Of a stretch of 64,000 nucleotides of DNA, positions 36,078 to 48,083 are shown piece by piece. The stretch comes from Ulva prolifera. Lineage: Eukaryota; Chlorophyta; Ulvophyceae; Ulvales; Ulvaceae. The position numbers were made by a program, and so were the translations under genes. How positions within the stretch are numbered: position 1 is the stretch's first letter; each line of letters begins with the position of its first letter. Below the pieces are notes generated by a model. That model was not told the DNA's origin, ran no database searches, and was given only the letters and a program-made list of their open reading frames with translations. The DNA lies in assembly GCA_023078555.1 (NCBI GenBank), contig CM041203.1, forward strand, positions 4,610,538-4,674,537, read 5' to 3'.

Positions 36078-37691
36078 GATTAAATGCATCCAGTGCCGCA
36101 TGGACGCATTTAACCCCCGCCCGCCACCGAGGCAGCTAATCGCGTGGCCTCGCGGCCCCCGCCGGCCGCAAACATGCCGCGCAACGGCACCCCTCCCCCC
36201 GGCCCGGGATACATGCAGAGCCCCTGTTCTTCACCGCTGCGCACCCCGCCGCACGCAGACCCCCAGCCGAGACCCTCCGGAGCAATGCACCTTGTGTGCA
36301 CAAAGCAAACCCACTGGTCCCGTACAATTGCAATGCAGTTGCCGGCTGCGCCGCTAGCCATGCAGATTTCGGGAGCCGAGTGGCGGACCCCGACAGAAGA
36401 TGGCGCCAGGGGGGCAGCCCAGCGCTTCAGCCAGCTGGCCAATGAGCAGAGATGTACAAGAGTCATGCTGTCAGTGTGCATGCATGTCTTCTGAGGTGGT
36501 CTGACGATGCACCCGCTAGGTGGCGGCGGCATGGACTGGGAGCATGCAAGTGTGTCAGTGACGTTCACCAGCCATTCCAACTAGTGCTTGTCAAATCACT
36601 TACACTCGTGTCAGAGAAAGGCATCATGATGTGGCTGTGTGACCCCCTTGACCACATGGTGTACAGGTGGCACTGCAGTTGAGCAAAGCACGCTTTGACC
36701 CGCCAACATGCCTGGTCAAGCATGAAACATATCCACCCCAACGCTCTAGATCTCATTATCTCTATGGAACCGGGCACAGCTGTGGCATCCGTGCACCACA
36801 CAGTGCCCAAGCCTTCCCCGGCAGATAATTCGCACCAGGCACAATATAGGTGCACGGGCAGCTCAGGTCTTGTAAACAAAAGGAAATCTGGTTTAATGAT
36901 CTGAGCTGTATCCTGAAGAGGACATTGACAACTCCGAGTCAACGGGGCCAAGTATGCCAAAGGGGTTATTGTCGGCCACTGCAAGCCTTTGCTAGAGCCC
37001 CCCCGCCCTCACCTATACACGTGCGACCTGTTTGGACTCCAGCTCCGCCGACGCAACGCTGGGCGCCCGCAGCACACATCACAATTCATGCGTCTAGATG
37101 ACCCGCCGCATCGCTGAAATTATTTTGGCAATCACACAGGCTACCAGCAACACCCGTACGCGTAGCACGCCTCGCCAGCAGAAACTTCAACTGCCCCACA
37201 GCCGACCAGACGGCAGTGGCTACATCCGCAGTGACTGTGTACATGCATATGCAGGGCCACTGGGGATTTGCAGGCGATGAGGTCTCGGCGACCACAGCCG
37301 CAGCCTGCTCCAATTCACGATGCATCTCGCGCCGCACCCGGAGCACATGCGATGCTGCCACTAGTTCACCAGCTGGGCCAGGCGGGGGGCATGGTAGGGG
37401 TACCAAGTGCCACCACCACAATTTGCCGCCACCACCGCCGAGCCTGGGGTTGTGCTGTATTACGGCTGCATGCCAGAGACTCCGTTCGCATCAATGGCAA
37501 TGCGAGTGAAGCCCTTCAGTGTGGTCTCACTCACCGGATCTGGGGCTAGTGACGGACACGATGTAAATCATACATTTCTGCATGCGAAATGACGCCCCAC
37601 GTATTTTGAGATACCCCTACCCAAGCGTCCAGAAGGGGGTCTACACGTGCGCATGGACGGGCTGCGATCCTGGCTCGTTCGAGCCCGTCCA

Positions 37692-40607
37692 TCACCCGCC
37701 CAAGCTCACCGGCACGCCATACCCAAGGTACACCACATCATGCGCAAACTGCTGCGCGATCGCGTACGCGGTCCCCGCCGTCACCACCTCCGCCGCGGCC
37801 ACCGCTGTCCCGTTGACGCATGAGTGCTTCACCCCTCCCGCCTCCGCCGTGCCGCGGCCGTTCGTGTTGCGCGGCGCCGGCGCCGCAAAGTCGGTCCCGG
37901 CGCGCGCATTAATCCTAGCAACGATCGCGGCCCACGACCCCTCTAGATCCTCTGAGAATCCGATGTAGTCCACAACGGGGTCCCCGTTCGGCAGGAACAC
38001 ACAGTGGCTCTGGTCGCTGATGTGGGAGTCCACGAAGACGGGCAGGAAGCCGCGGCGGGGGAGGTAGGCGCAGCAGGACTCGGCGGCGCAGATGCGGCGC
38101 ATGCTGTACACGTCCTCTGCGAACTGAGAGAAGGGGAGGCCGCAGCGCTCGAGGGCCGTGGGCGCGGCGCGCTGCTGCCGCCCGGGCCCGGTGCCTGCGG
38201 GCATCCTGCAATGCGGCCGGCTGTCAGCGCGCTGGCGTCCTGGCACCGTGGCCACAGAGCTACCAGTACACCTGGTACCTGGAAGACCTGATCTCAGCGG
38301 TCCAGATGGACATCTAATTTAAGCAGCTCTTAAGCATTGTATTGTCCAGGCCACGCACATGCCTAGCTGCCTTGGAACCATCCTGGTTCAGGGCCTTTGT
38401 AAGATCATCACAATCAACTGACGTGGACGTGAGCACGGTGAGCACCAGCATTCGGCATATGTGGTCCCGTTCGGAGTTGTCAATGTCCAGCAGGATACGG
38501 CTCAGTAAATTCGAAATTTGCTTTACTTTACCAGCAGTATATCAATTAGATGTGCACATGTGTGGTGTCCCCCTGGACGTGTCCAGTTGGCACGTCAGGG
38601 CACGCAGGAGGCACAAGCACGTGTCCGCCCCTGAAACCTCCTCTCAAGCGTCACATTCAAATGAGAACATCGCGCGCACCGTTTGAGGAAGGAGGTTGTG
38701 AACATGGTGTATGCGCTGAGCGCCCGCAGCCAGGGGTTGCGCACAACGGTGAACACAAAGTACTCCCCCCACACCGGCGCGAGCTGCGACATGTGGCCAA
38801 CGCGGCGCAGCTGCCCGCTGCTGCAGCTGCGGCCACACATCTGGTTGCGGATGGCTGCCAGCACCGCCGTCGAGGAGGCCTTCGCGTTGCGCACGTATAT
38901 GAACCTCCACGCGTCACTCACGTACACCTGCACTGCAGCACTGGTCTCATTCTATCTCGAGACGCCAGACAGTCCACCTGAAGAGTGGAGATTCATTGAC
39001 AATTGTAAGAGATATCTTATATGATGTGCGGCGCAGGGCTGGGATCCATCCCTGCACCGCATCTTATCTCACAATGCAACATGCATGGCTGCAGCTCGAT
39101 CTGGTATCAAGCTACACAGATATCTCAAGAGATACAGCGACCCCGCCTCCTGGTCTTGGTTGTCTGTCAACTGGTCCAATAGGATACGGCACAGTAAATT
39201 CAGATTTACTTGACTGTACTGGTCCTTGTGGCCCAGTGACAGATCGCGCGCGGCCCTGAACACCAATGGCTGCCTAGGCAGCTGCAGTGTGCACTCGTTG
39301 CTATGTTGATGACAGCTGTGATAACATTCAAATTCTGCTGCTGCCTTTGGTAACGAATGATTTCATACAACTGTGAGTTTTAGAGGAGTGTCCAGTGTTC
39401 ACAGAGGGCGGCTGCACTGGCTTCCGCTGATCCAGAGGCTGCAGCCCCAAACAGCAGCTATCAACAATGATTGACTCACAGGCATGTAATGAGCTGCAGC
39501 AGCTGATGTTGATTGGCTCCTAAACTGTCATCGTCAGCACTTCTTGGCTCCCAAGGCACTGGTGTCTGCCTCCTTGGCTTTGTCCTTGTAGGACATAGCA
39601 TGCACTGGCCACGGTTGTTCGTTGAGCTGAGCTGTGGTCTTTGACTGCAGCATCTTAATGGCGCATGAGATTATCGAGGTGCATGTGAAATCAGCAGCCG
39701 AGGTATACTTTCTACATTGTTAGCCCTGCCTGCCTTGCACTGTTGTGGTGGAGGGGGTATTGACTACTGCTTGCCACAGGAGTCTGCAGGTGTGAGCAAG
39801 CTTGACCGGACATGACTCAGTAGCCCTCCCCTCCCTTTGTGCAGTGATGCAGGATGCACGGGTTCGCACACAGTGAAACAGCTAGCCACCAGCAGAGCTA
39901 GCGAAATTGCGCATGAGGCAGAGGGCAAAGCTTGAGCAGGCAGGCCTAGGCAGGCAGGCCTGCAAGCGCTTGTTGACCAGATGTAGCATTTGCATCGTCA
40001 GCAGATGCCTCCAATGTCAACTGGTCATTATGCACAGATTGGGGTCGCGTATGCGCTTGGTGTACTTGTGCACGCGGCATGAGCATACAGTGGCCCGCGA
40101 TGCAAGGCATCGTGGACCGACCTAAGTGCAGACGCGGCCGTACCTGGCACGGGATTCACCATCACGACAGCATTCTCATGATTCAGCGTTCCATACACCA
40201 TATGGTACTTCGGTAGTGGTAAGTAAGAAGAGTTGTTGCTAGGCCTCCGTGGCCTACGAGCTCATGCATTCGAATTCAGTTCTGCCATGGGCGCACACCT
40301 GGCACGCAGAGTACACCGGGACACCTGCTGACCGCAGAGAGTCGATTACAGGAACCGATGCTGTCACAGCTGGCGCCTGCCGGATGTTGTAGTTCTTCAG
40401 GACGCTGCCTGCGTTGGCTGGCACCGAGCACAGCAGTTCCTGCAGCGGCGGTTCCTGCGTGGCCCAGATGCGTTCGACCTCGGCTCGAGCAGCAGAATGC
40501 CCCGACTTCAAATCCTCCGCACTGCTTAGTCTCGACCTAGCTTGAATTGGAGATGCCAATATGCCGTGGCATGACAGCAGAAGCGCCACGGCGGTCAGGT
40601 GCCTCAT
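37692..40607 (-). CDS. Secretory-pathway sulfotransferase (PAPS-dependent, family 2-like)
   Basis: Three exons, 40607-40317, 38927-38638 and 38205-37692, join in phase to give 364 residues. It transfers sulfate from PAPS to a carbohydrate or similar acceptor, probably in the Golgi lumen. An N-terminal hydrophobic leader (HLTAVALLLSCHGILAS) is a signal peptide or anchor. Residues 108-120 (YVRNAKASSTAVL) form the 5'-phosphosulfate-binding loop with a catalytic-type Lys. FTVVRNPWLRALSAY (about 157-170) is the 3'-phosphate-binding motif with the RxPxxR-like arrangement and Ser. The C-terminal exon has cysteine pairs (CGLPF, CAAESCCAYL), DSHISDQSHC and the family's closing HDVVYLGYG. The first intron is 1389 bp, much longer than the others in the window. 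The acceptor substrate is unknown; sulfated cell-surface polysaccharides are a reasonable guess for a marine alga. Confidence 0.9.
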
Positions 40608-43527
40608 TTTCACACGCCGAGACGAATCGCCCGTAGCTACTGCGCAGCAATCGGCCGGGACGAATCGACTTTCCACATGGGGCACGTCAGGGCCGATCCA
40701 AACATGCCCCTGTATACCACCACTTATATGGCTGAATTCGTGCTAGGTGGCTGCCCAGGTCAACGATTGAGATAACAAGGCTGCAATGCGGTGTTTTCGA
40801 GTGTGAGCGTTGCCTTGTCGCCACCTTGTTGATTGCTGCACGCCTATCGCAAGGCCGGCCCATGCAAGCGCAGATACCATAAGCGACAGCAGAGAGCCAC
40901 ATAATGATCAATATGTCTATTAATGGCTTACGCGTCATGGAAGCAGCTCAGCGCCTGTGGATGCTGTCGCTGCGCAGCGCGGGCCTCGAGATGTAAGAGC
41001 AGCGGAGCTCGAGCGACGCCCAGACGCGAGGCTGTGCACTCCACCCTAGCGGCTTGCATATCACACATCTGGGATATTTGTCTGCGTTGATGTCTCGTAG
41101 CCATGCAGCTGCCTTCGCCTTTGTGTTGCCTGCTTCCGAAGCCAGATGTGTCGACTAGACTGCAGGCGCCACCCTTGGCCACCCTTTCCCACCTTCTGCA
41201 ATTCCAGATTCTTCCCAGGATAACTTCGCAAACGACCTACCAGCATGCACTGCACTCAGACTTCTGGTCGAGTTGCCCCATATGGGAGCTCCCACGGACA
41301 TGACTTTCGCAACCCTTTCCCTGGACAAGGGCAGCACTGCCACGCGACGGCATCACAAGCACGTGAGCATACACGCCTCAGAACTCATGAAGTACGGGCG
41401 TGTACGAGTCACGCTGGTGCCGGTCTCGACAGTGGTATTGGCGATGGTCTGTGAATGTTGCCATGTTTCGTCGGGAGCATCCTTGCTCGCTGTATGGGTG
41501 TGACACCGCCATTGTCCATCTTCGTGCGGGCTGCACACGACTATTTATACACGAGCTCATTGGCTGTAGAGTGATCGAGGCTGTTTACGAAGATGGCTGC
41601 ACACAGTGCTGATCACACAGGTTCATGTACTGGCGGACCACAATACGGTCTGCATTCTTTTCTGTTGCGAATGTGAGCGCTGTCTGCAAAAGCAACATTT
41701 CTTACCTTGCCCTGGCAAATGTTGAACGCGCGTGAGGCTGATCAGACGTGTTTAGATCTGCGGGCAACGTGTCCTAGCTGCTCTCATCGCGCGCCAAAAC
41801 ACCGCGAGCAGCACGTCATCACTACCAGACACTGCTTGAAAACATGATGTATCTCCGGGTCAGCATAGCATGCGAACTGGTTCCCATCGTGTTTTAGGCA
41901 GCTTCTATGTGCACCAGATATTGGCTCGAGAAATGGAGCTTGACATCTCTCTTCTTTCGAACAAACACGTGCGGCAGATGTTTACAACGCATAATTGGAC
42001 CTTAGGCACTATATCATAAAGATTTCATGTGATGATCCCCAGGTCGGACAGTAGCAGGACGTATTCACTGGCACATGAAGCACACGTGTCCAAACACAGA
42101 CAGCATGTCCAAACACAGACAGCAGAACTTGGCACGTCAGAACGTCTGCGCCAAAACACAGAATCATATACCTGAGAGCATGCACGTGCTGATGAGGGTG
42201 TAACTGCTCATGGTCAGACCACAGCCGGAGGCTGCTGCTAGGCATAAGTACGCAGGCCCGAGTGATGTGAGTGATCTGGTCAGCCCTACATAGTGAGAGA
42301 CATGCATGAGGACTTGACTGTACACGGGACTCTTGCTTGAGACCGTACACAAGGATATCACCTGCTATGTCCTACGGGGATCAAACCTTCAAGTCTGGTC
42401 AAGTCATTTCGCCTCACAACACCATTGCAAGGGTGTGGCAACAAGGTGCAGAGGCCCATCACCTGTCCACAGACAAAAAGCATCCCTGGCATCGCCTGTG
42501 TGGCAATTTGGTGCCAGTTCCTAAATAAGTCCCAGTGGTATCATGGACATGCAACCACCAAAGCATGAAAGCAGTGCTGCTGTTGCATGCTGAAGGTGCA
42601 TCTGAGTGAAGCCCAGTCTCAGCGCAATGCAACGAATATCTCTTGATGCTGCTGGCGCGTTTGCTTTATCAAGCTGTCTAGACTCGCATGTATCACACTC
42701 TGAGACATTGAGGAACGGTAGCTTAGTATCAGCGAAATTGGCCAATTACATGCAAGGCAGTCTAAGATAGTAAAAACACAAAGAAAATTCCTCGCAGATG
42801 CTCAATTTGACCTCGACCCCGGGCCAGCAGGTCAGTGCAGCAGGCAACCAACGGCCTCCTGCAACTGTGTCAGGCTACTAATGTACATCAACAAGCAGTC
42901 AAAAAGCCAAAAAACCTCTAGTCATCACCACAGTCACTGCCAAAGGCTGCACCCTGAAGTGCACTGTCAAGACTCGACAGCACCCAAAACACCGAACAGT
43001 AGAGAAGTGTCTCCACAGAAGGTTCAGAACTGAAGACTCTGGAGCGCTGCAGGGCTCACGCTACTCGGGATTGCACTCACACAGGCAAGCTGCTCATTGC
43101 AACTGTGCCCAGGCCTATCTCCTGCTGTGCAGGCATGCATGCCCGGACAGCAAAGTCACCATGCATGCATGTGTATGCTCAACGTCACATGCACACAGCC
43201 CCTCCTTCCACGGAGGCCCCGCCCCGCCAGATGACTCGACGACCAGGCTCGCTCAAACTGCAAGCAACTCTGGCTCTGCACAGCCTAATTAGTCACCACA
43301 TCTCAGGATGCAGCATTCCTTCTGCTGCATCCGACCTCACTCGCTTGCTCCCACTCGGCTGCTCTACGCCATTCCCTTGCTATCACTCCTTGCCTACCAC
43401 TCCCTTGCTACCACACGTGCCTGACGTTCTCAATGTTGCCTATCGGCATGCATGCCTACCCAACTCAAACAGTCCCCCCCCCCCCCCCCCCCCCCCCCTT
43501 TCGTGGAACCCCACAGTGTTGGCCCTC
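40608..43527. other. Intergenic stretch
   Basis: No gene was supported. An open frame at about 41288-41503 (+) containing TFATLSLDKGS and a hydrophobic VTLVPVSTVVLAMVC segment is the most protein-like part. A 19-bp direct repeat (GTCCAAACACAGACAGCAT-like) lies at about 42088-42124. The C25 tract precedes the next gene. Confidence 0.4.
43474..43498. repeat. Poly(C) tract of about 25
   Basis: A homopolymer C run ends about 30 bp before the start codon proposed for the gene at 43528, so it would lie in its 5' UTR or core promoter. Confidence 0.85.
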
Positions 43528-44321
43528 ATGCCTCGGGACCACTCGCCTGACGGCAAAGAAAAACATAAAACGGAAAAAACAAACAAACGTATCAATAGAA
43601 TTGAACTTCTCGGCGAAGGCTGCGCCGCCTGGGTACGCCTCGCTGGCACCGACGATCACCACAGGCAGGTGCACCATTGACGATATCATCACACATACAT
43701 GTGATGATGTGCATATGCACTGTGGCACGGACAGGCGTCGGCAGCGCGTGCTGGCGGCGGCGGAGGCGCAACGCCTCGAGCGTCCATCACTCGATCAGTG
43801 TACATCACTCTTCACCAGAACCGACAGTCGCAGGGCTGCTCCAGGCTGTCCAGCCACTGCGCGAGCTCGAGTGCCCCCTGCATCTAGATCGCAGCTGCGC
43901 CTGCGTGTTCACACAACCACAGATGTCATCGTGAGCACGCCCGGAGCGCTCCCATCAGAGTGCTCAACCGGTTCATCATCTCGCCTGGGGCAGTGCTGTA
44001 GCATCCCAGACGCCACTGCAGTGCATGCTCCCCGCACCGACGACAGTCTACACAAAAATACAGGAAAAGACCGTCACGTACGCAGCTTCCTCGTGTACGG
44101 GCGTTCCGAGCCCTGGTGATCAGAGAAGGGTGGAGCCATCTGAGTTCAGAGGAGGTCAAAGGACGAGGAGGAGTCGTGGTCGAGGTTCATCGAGGCGGCG
44201 GCCAGGCTGGCTGCGGAGGAAAGAGAGCGGCGCAGGGAGCGGCAGGTGGGGGTGCCGGGGGAGCTGGGCGTCGGGGGGGGCGCCTCGAGCGGCAGTGCAG
44301 CGGCCTGGTTGCGCCGCTTGA
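43528..44321 (+). CDS. Predicted 128-residue protein of unknown function, five exons
   Basis: I do not recognise this gene. Five pieces join with matching phases and GT-AG borders: 43528-43668, 43745-43781, 43834-43930 (donor GTGAGC), 44155-44245 and 44301-44321. The product starts with a Lys-rich stretch, then INRIELLGEGCAAWVRLAG, which resembles a protein-kinase glycine-rich loop (GxGxxxxV). No catalytic lysine follows: the next strand reads RVLAAAEAQRLERLLQ. A Cys-containing middle (CPLHLDRSCACVF) and a charged helix (RFIEAAARLAAEERERRRER) complete it. It could be a short kinase N-lobe relic or an unrelated small helical protein. The exon-phase agreement is the main support. Confidence 0.4.
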
Positions 44322-47300
44322 TCTGCGAGAGTGTGAGTGTCGCGATCAGCTGGCGTGGCTCGCAGGGTGCCTGGTCCTCAGCATGTGCCTGCATATGGGG
44401 TCACACACAGTCAAGTAGAGTAGAGTTACGTAACTCTGCCGTATGTTGAAGTCATTCTCGTGCGAGGACATTGAAAACTCAAGGACAAGATGTTTTGTCT
44501 ACGTAGTACCCCTGTGTGTGTGCTATGGCCCAGACATGTCCACAGGGAGATCAGCATATGGAGTCGTGTTGAGCTGTGGCTACTCCAGTGTACATACAGA
44601 CTCCTGCATCTAGGTAAACACATTGCACGGGTACAAATTTTCAGATTAACGGTACTGTGCTGATCTCAAGACGCGTCATTCCTGGCGGGATGGGCTATCA
44701 AGTTTTGGTGTTGAGAGGGAGTGGACTGCAGTGCCTCTGCGCCATGACGTATGCAACAAGCATCTCTCTCGCCCGGATTCTGTGGGTGTGTGTTACAAGG
44801 ATCAAGCCAGAGAGGTAGGTAGCACCACAGGGCACAAACACACCCACGCAACTCAGACCAGCACATGCCAGCACCCACCCCCACCAACAGCCATCCTGTG
44901 GGTGTGTGTGCTACAGAATTGTGGACAGGATGCTGCACATGCGCATGCAGGTGGGCTGGTGTGAATTGCTGTGTGCCTGACAAGGGTGCAAGTCTCCTTG
45001 CAGGCATAGTCAGAAACAAACCTGAACTTGTTGTGGATGTGGGCACCGCAGGTTGCACACTCTGCCTCGCAGGCCATGGGACTCATTGGTAGAAAGAACC
45101 CTTCATAAACAATCTGACAGGGGAAGTCGTGTCAGTGCAGTGCGGTGCAGGCTGAGTGGCGCTGGGGGCTATCTCACGTATCTCGGATGCTTCGATGTAT
45201 CTCAGACGAGATATGTTCGACCTGACTGTGCAGCTGGCAGACTATCTCGCTGGCAATCGCGCACCTGCTGAGACTGGGTGTCATCATTCTCATCTTGATG
45301 GATTTTGCTTTGGTCTAGCGCTGGAGCCGCACAATCGCCGTGGTCATCCAGGCACGGGTCATCAAGGCCGGCATCGTAGGCGAAGTGACTGTCATCTCGA
45401 ATCAGGCCAGCTCTCAGCACCTTCGACACCTTTGCCCTTGCAATGCTCAACTTAAACATTGTCATTCTGTTCGTGGCAGTGCTGTGTTCTTCGAGAGGCG
45501 GCTGGCGAATTGGGGAAGCAGCGCTGAGATATTTGTTGGTGGAGATACCTTATGTACTTGGCTGCTTTGACAGAGTTTCCTCGGCTCTCCCTAATCAGAG
45601 AGCAATGTATTGCGCACAGACAGGACAATACAGTGTGCTTGATATAAATGCAACAGTCGAGCGCTCTGGCGAGGACAGCAAGCTCTAGCTATAGAGAGCG
45701 TGTGCGTGTTACCGTACGCGTGGTCAAGAGGTCACGCACGTGCAGAACTATCAACAGATTCCAAGCACGTGTGATGGTGGGCTCCCTCGAGTCGTTCACC
45801 ATTTATACCATTTGCGGTCGTCCATCCGCCGCGTGCGATGGCTGCGTTCTGTGGGCGATGGTCTGCCATGATTTGGCGCAAAGCGTGCAGCTGTCGCGGA
45901 AATGGTCATCAGCCTCGCGACGAGGCCTCGTTCATGCTCGCGACGAAGTGCGACATGCTCAAGGTAGTTTGTGCCAACGACGACGCGCTGTTGACGACGG
46001 CCAGCTGCGGCGAGATCTTGGGCCCAATCTATCTCTCGATGAGATAGAATCAGCCATGCAATGCAGCTCCGCGCAATCGCACAGACCCTGCCCAGTATCC
46101 GCTAGCACACGCACAACTCCCGCAAGAAATTCTGCGTGTAGGCATCCCCCGTTGGAGGTCCCTAGGTTGACGGTAGAGCTGCACGACACGCAAGTGGGAA
46201 CAGGACCCAATGATTCACCCGCACCCGCTCGAAATTGTTGTGCACAACAGTGGTGACTCACAGTCCCGTTCAACAACCTCTCGTCGCTTGTAGGCCAGCA
46301 GCTCTGCGCGGGGCTACTCCTCTTATCCCCGCCCAGTGTCATCTTCTGCTGGCCTCCGCCGACCAGCTCTCGGAGTCTACTTGGCCTGCGGCGCAGTCGG
46401 TGCGCGCAGCTGTGTTGCCTGTGTGTTGGGTGTGCGATATACAGAGGTGCCACAGTGTGTTGTGGCACCCTCAGAGCAGAGCAAAGACACTGAGGGGGGA
46501 CTGAGGGGGGGCTGAGAGGGGGGGGGGGGGAGGGGGGGCCAGAACCTCTAGAGATCTTGCATGCAGATGGGTTGCCGGGGGTGGTGAGGGCCTGGCGCAC
46601 CAAGTTGGCTAGAGCACATGCTTCATGCCAGCAAGCATATGTGGGAACGTCCGTGTGGCACAGCTGGGAGTTGGATTAGTGTTCCCATGAGTGTGTGTTG
46701 TGTTTTGATGGATCTGATGGCAGTGCGTTTTGGGGGTTCGCCCGGGGTGGTGTCGTTGTTAGGCTGCACCAAAGTGGCTCAGTAACTTTGAATGTGGAAC
46801 ATTTGGGGGGTAAGGGCGGTGTGTTTGGATTGTGAGATGGCACTGCGTGTTGCTCCAGCACCACGATGGTGCACATGGTGGTCTAGTGTTACAAGGACAA
46901 AGTCGAGTGGCACGGGTCTACCATGTGACACCATGTGACCCATGACACATCAGCGGGGGCACGTGCATAGTGAGCACATCCAGCCACCAATACTCCGGGA
47001 GTGCTGCTCTGGAGCTGCTCTGGAGCAGCATGCAGTGGTGTGATGGTGACTCCATGTTGGGCTGCAGCCATACGCGCATGTATGCAGTCAAGTTGGTGCG
47101 CGGTGGCAGACAACTGGCCCATGCAGTTCTGGAAAAAAGAAACAACACAGCCACTTCAGCCAGTTGTGGTCAACAGGTTGAGATAGTCACGGCCGTGCAC
47201 GGTCCCGCCAAAAAACATGTACAAACTTGATTCTGCAGCAGAGTCATCAGCCATTTTAGGCAAGCTTGCAGATGCGCATCCAGACATGGTTCATAAAGCA

Positions 47301-47642
47301 AGAGGGCTGCCATGAGCTGCCATGATATATCGGCATAGCCAGATGCATAGCCAGATGCAACGGCTAATATTGTTTAATATTGTTTATCAAGCTAATGCGT
47401 ACAACACCAGCCCCAAGCTTTCACTGTGGGTTACATAGCGTGGTGGACCAATGCGTCCTTAACTGAGCATGATGTCACCCTGGGCAGATGGCCATGTGCG
47501 TGGAGAGGAGCTGTTTGAATAGGTACATGACCAGGCATCCTATCACGTTTGGACCCAGCCGCTCTTCTGGCATGCTCTCACATTTGTCCCACATGCAGTG
47601 CACCCCAGCCTGCAGCCTCCGCCACCTGCTTTTGCCGTGCTT

Positions 47643-47683
47643 GGTGCTGCCTGCTTCGCCACCTTCATCCTTGTAACACAGCT
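47643..47683 (+). repeat. Rep-C short dispersed repeat (representative copy)
   Basis: Reads GTGCTGCCTGCTTCGCCACC then TTCATCCTTGTAACACAGC. Near-identical stretches on either strand occur at about 39558-39601, 44788-44828, 46885-46915, 47845-47886, 47911-47948, 48047-48083, 49290-49342, 57630-57665 and 57903-57941. The consensus is about GTGCTGCCTGCCTCTCC, then GCTTTGTCCTTGTAACACA. Confidence 0.7.
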
Positions 47684-47910
47684 CCACCACCACCACCACC
47701 GCCACCACATGCACCCACCACATGCACCGAGGGCAATACTCCCCATCGCGTTGCTGTGATGTTCATCGGAGTGGTTCTGCGGTAGGTGACAGCTACGGTG
47801 TGTGCTGGGTGTGCTGTGATCCAGTGCTGGGTGTGCCGTGCTCCTGTGCTACCTGCCTCTCCAACAAATCTGAATCTTGTCACACATACCTCGAATGTGT
47901 GGTTGGCGTG

Positions 47911-47948
47911 GTGCTACCTGCCTCTCCAGCTTTGTCCTTGCAACACAA
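47911..47948 (+). repeat. Rep-C copy
   Basis: GTGCTACCTGCCTCTCCAGC is followed by TTTGTCCTTGCAACACAA. It lies about 100 bp before an inverted copy at 48047-48083, making a local inverted pair. Confidence 0.7.
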
Positions 47949-48046
47949 ATATCTGATAAGGCTATCTGATGGGGCACCTGCACCAGGTGGCTCTGCCCAG
48001 CATGCAAACCAGCTGCCCAGGTCCCGGCCACTGTGCACAACCACTG

Positions 48047-48083
48047 CAGCTGTGTTACAAGGACAAAGGCGGGCAGTACCGCG
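48047..48083 (-). repeat. Rep-C copy (inverted)
   Basis: AGCTGTGTTACAAGGACAAA is followed by GGCGGGCAGTACC, the reverse complement of the consensus. Confidence 0.7.

Noticed and set aside
37086-37421. Helical minus-strand frame (HVLRVRREMHRELEQAA) as a further sulfotransferase exon
   Set aside because: The sulfotransferase ends naturally at HDVVYLGYG followed by a stop codon; no evidence links this frame to it.
47685-47709. CCA/ACC triplet run as a His- or Thr-repeat protein
   Set aside because: Short simple repeat with no supported reading frame around it.
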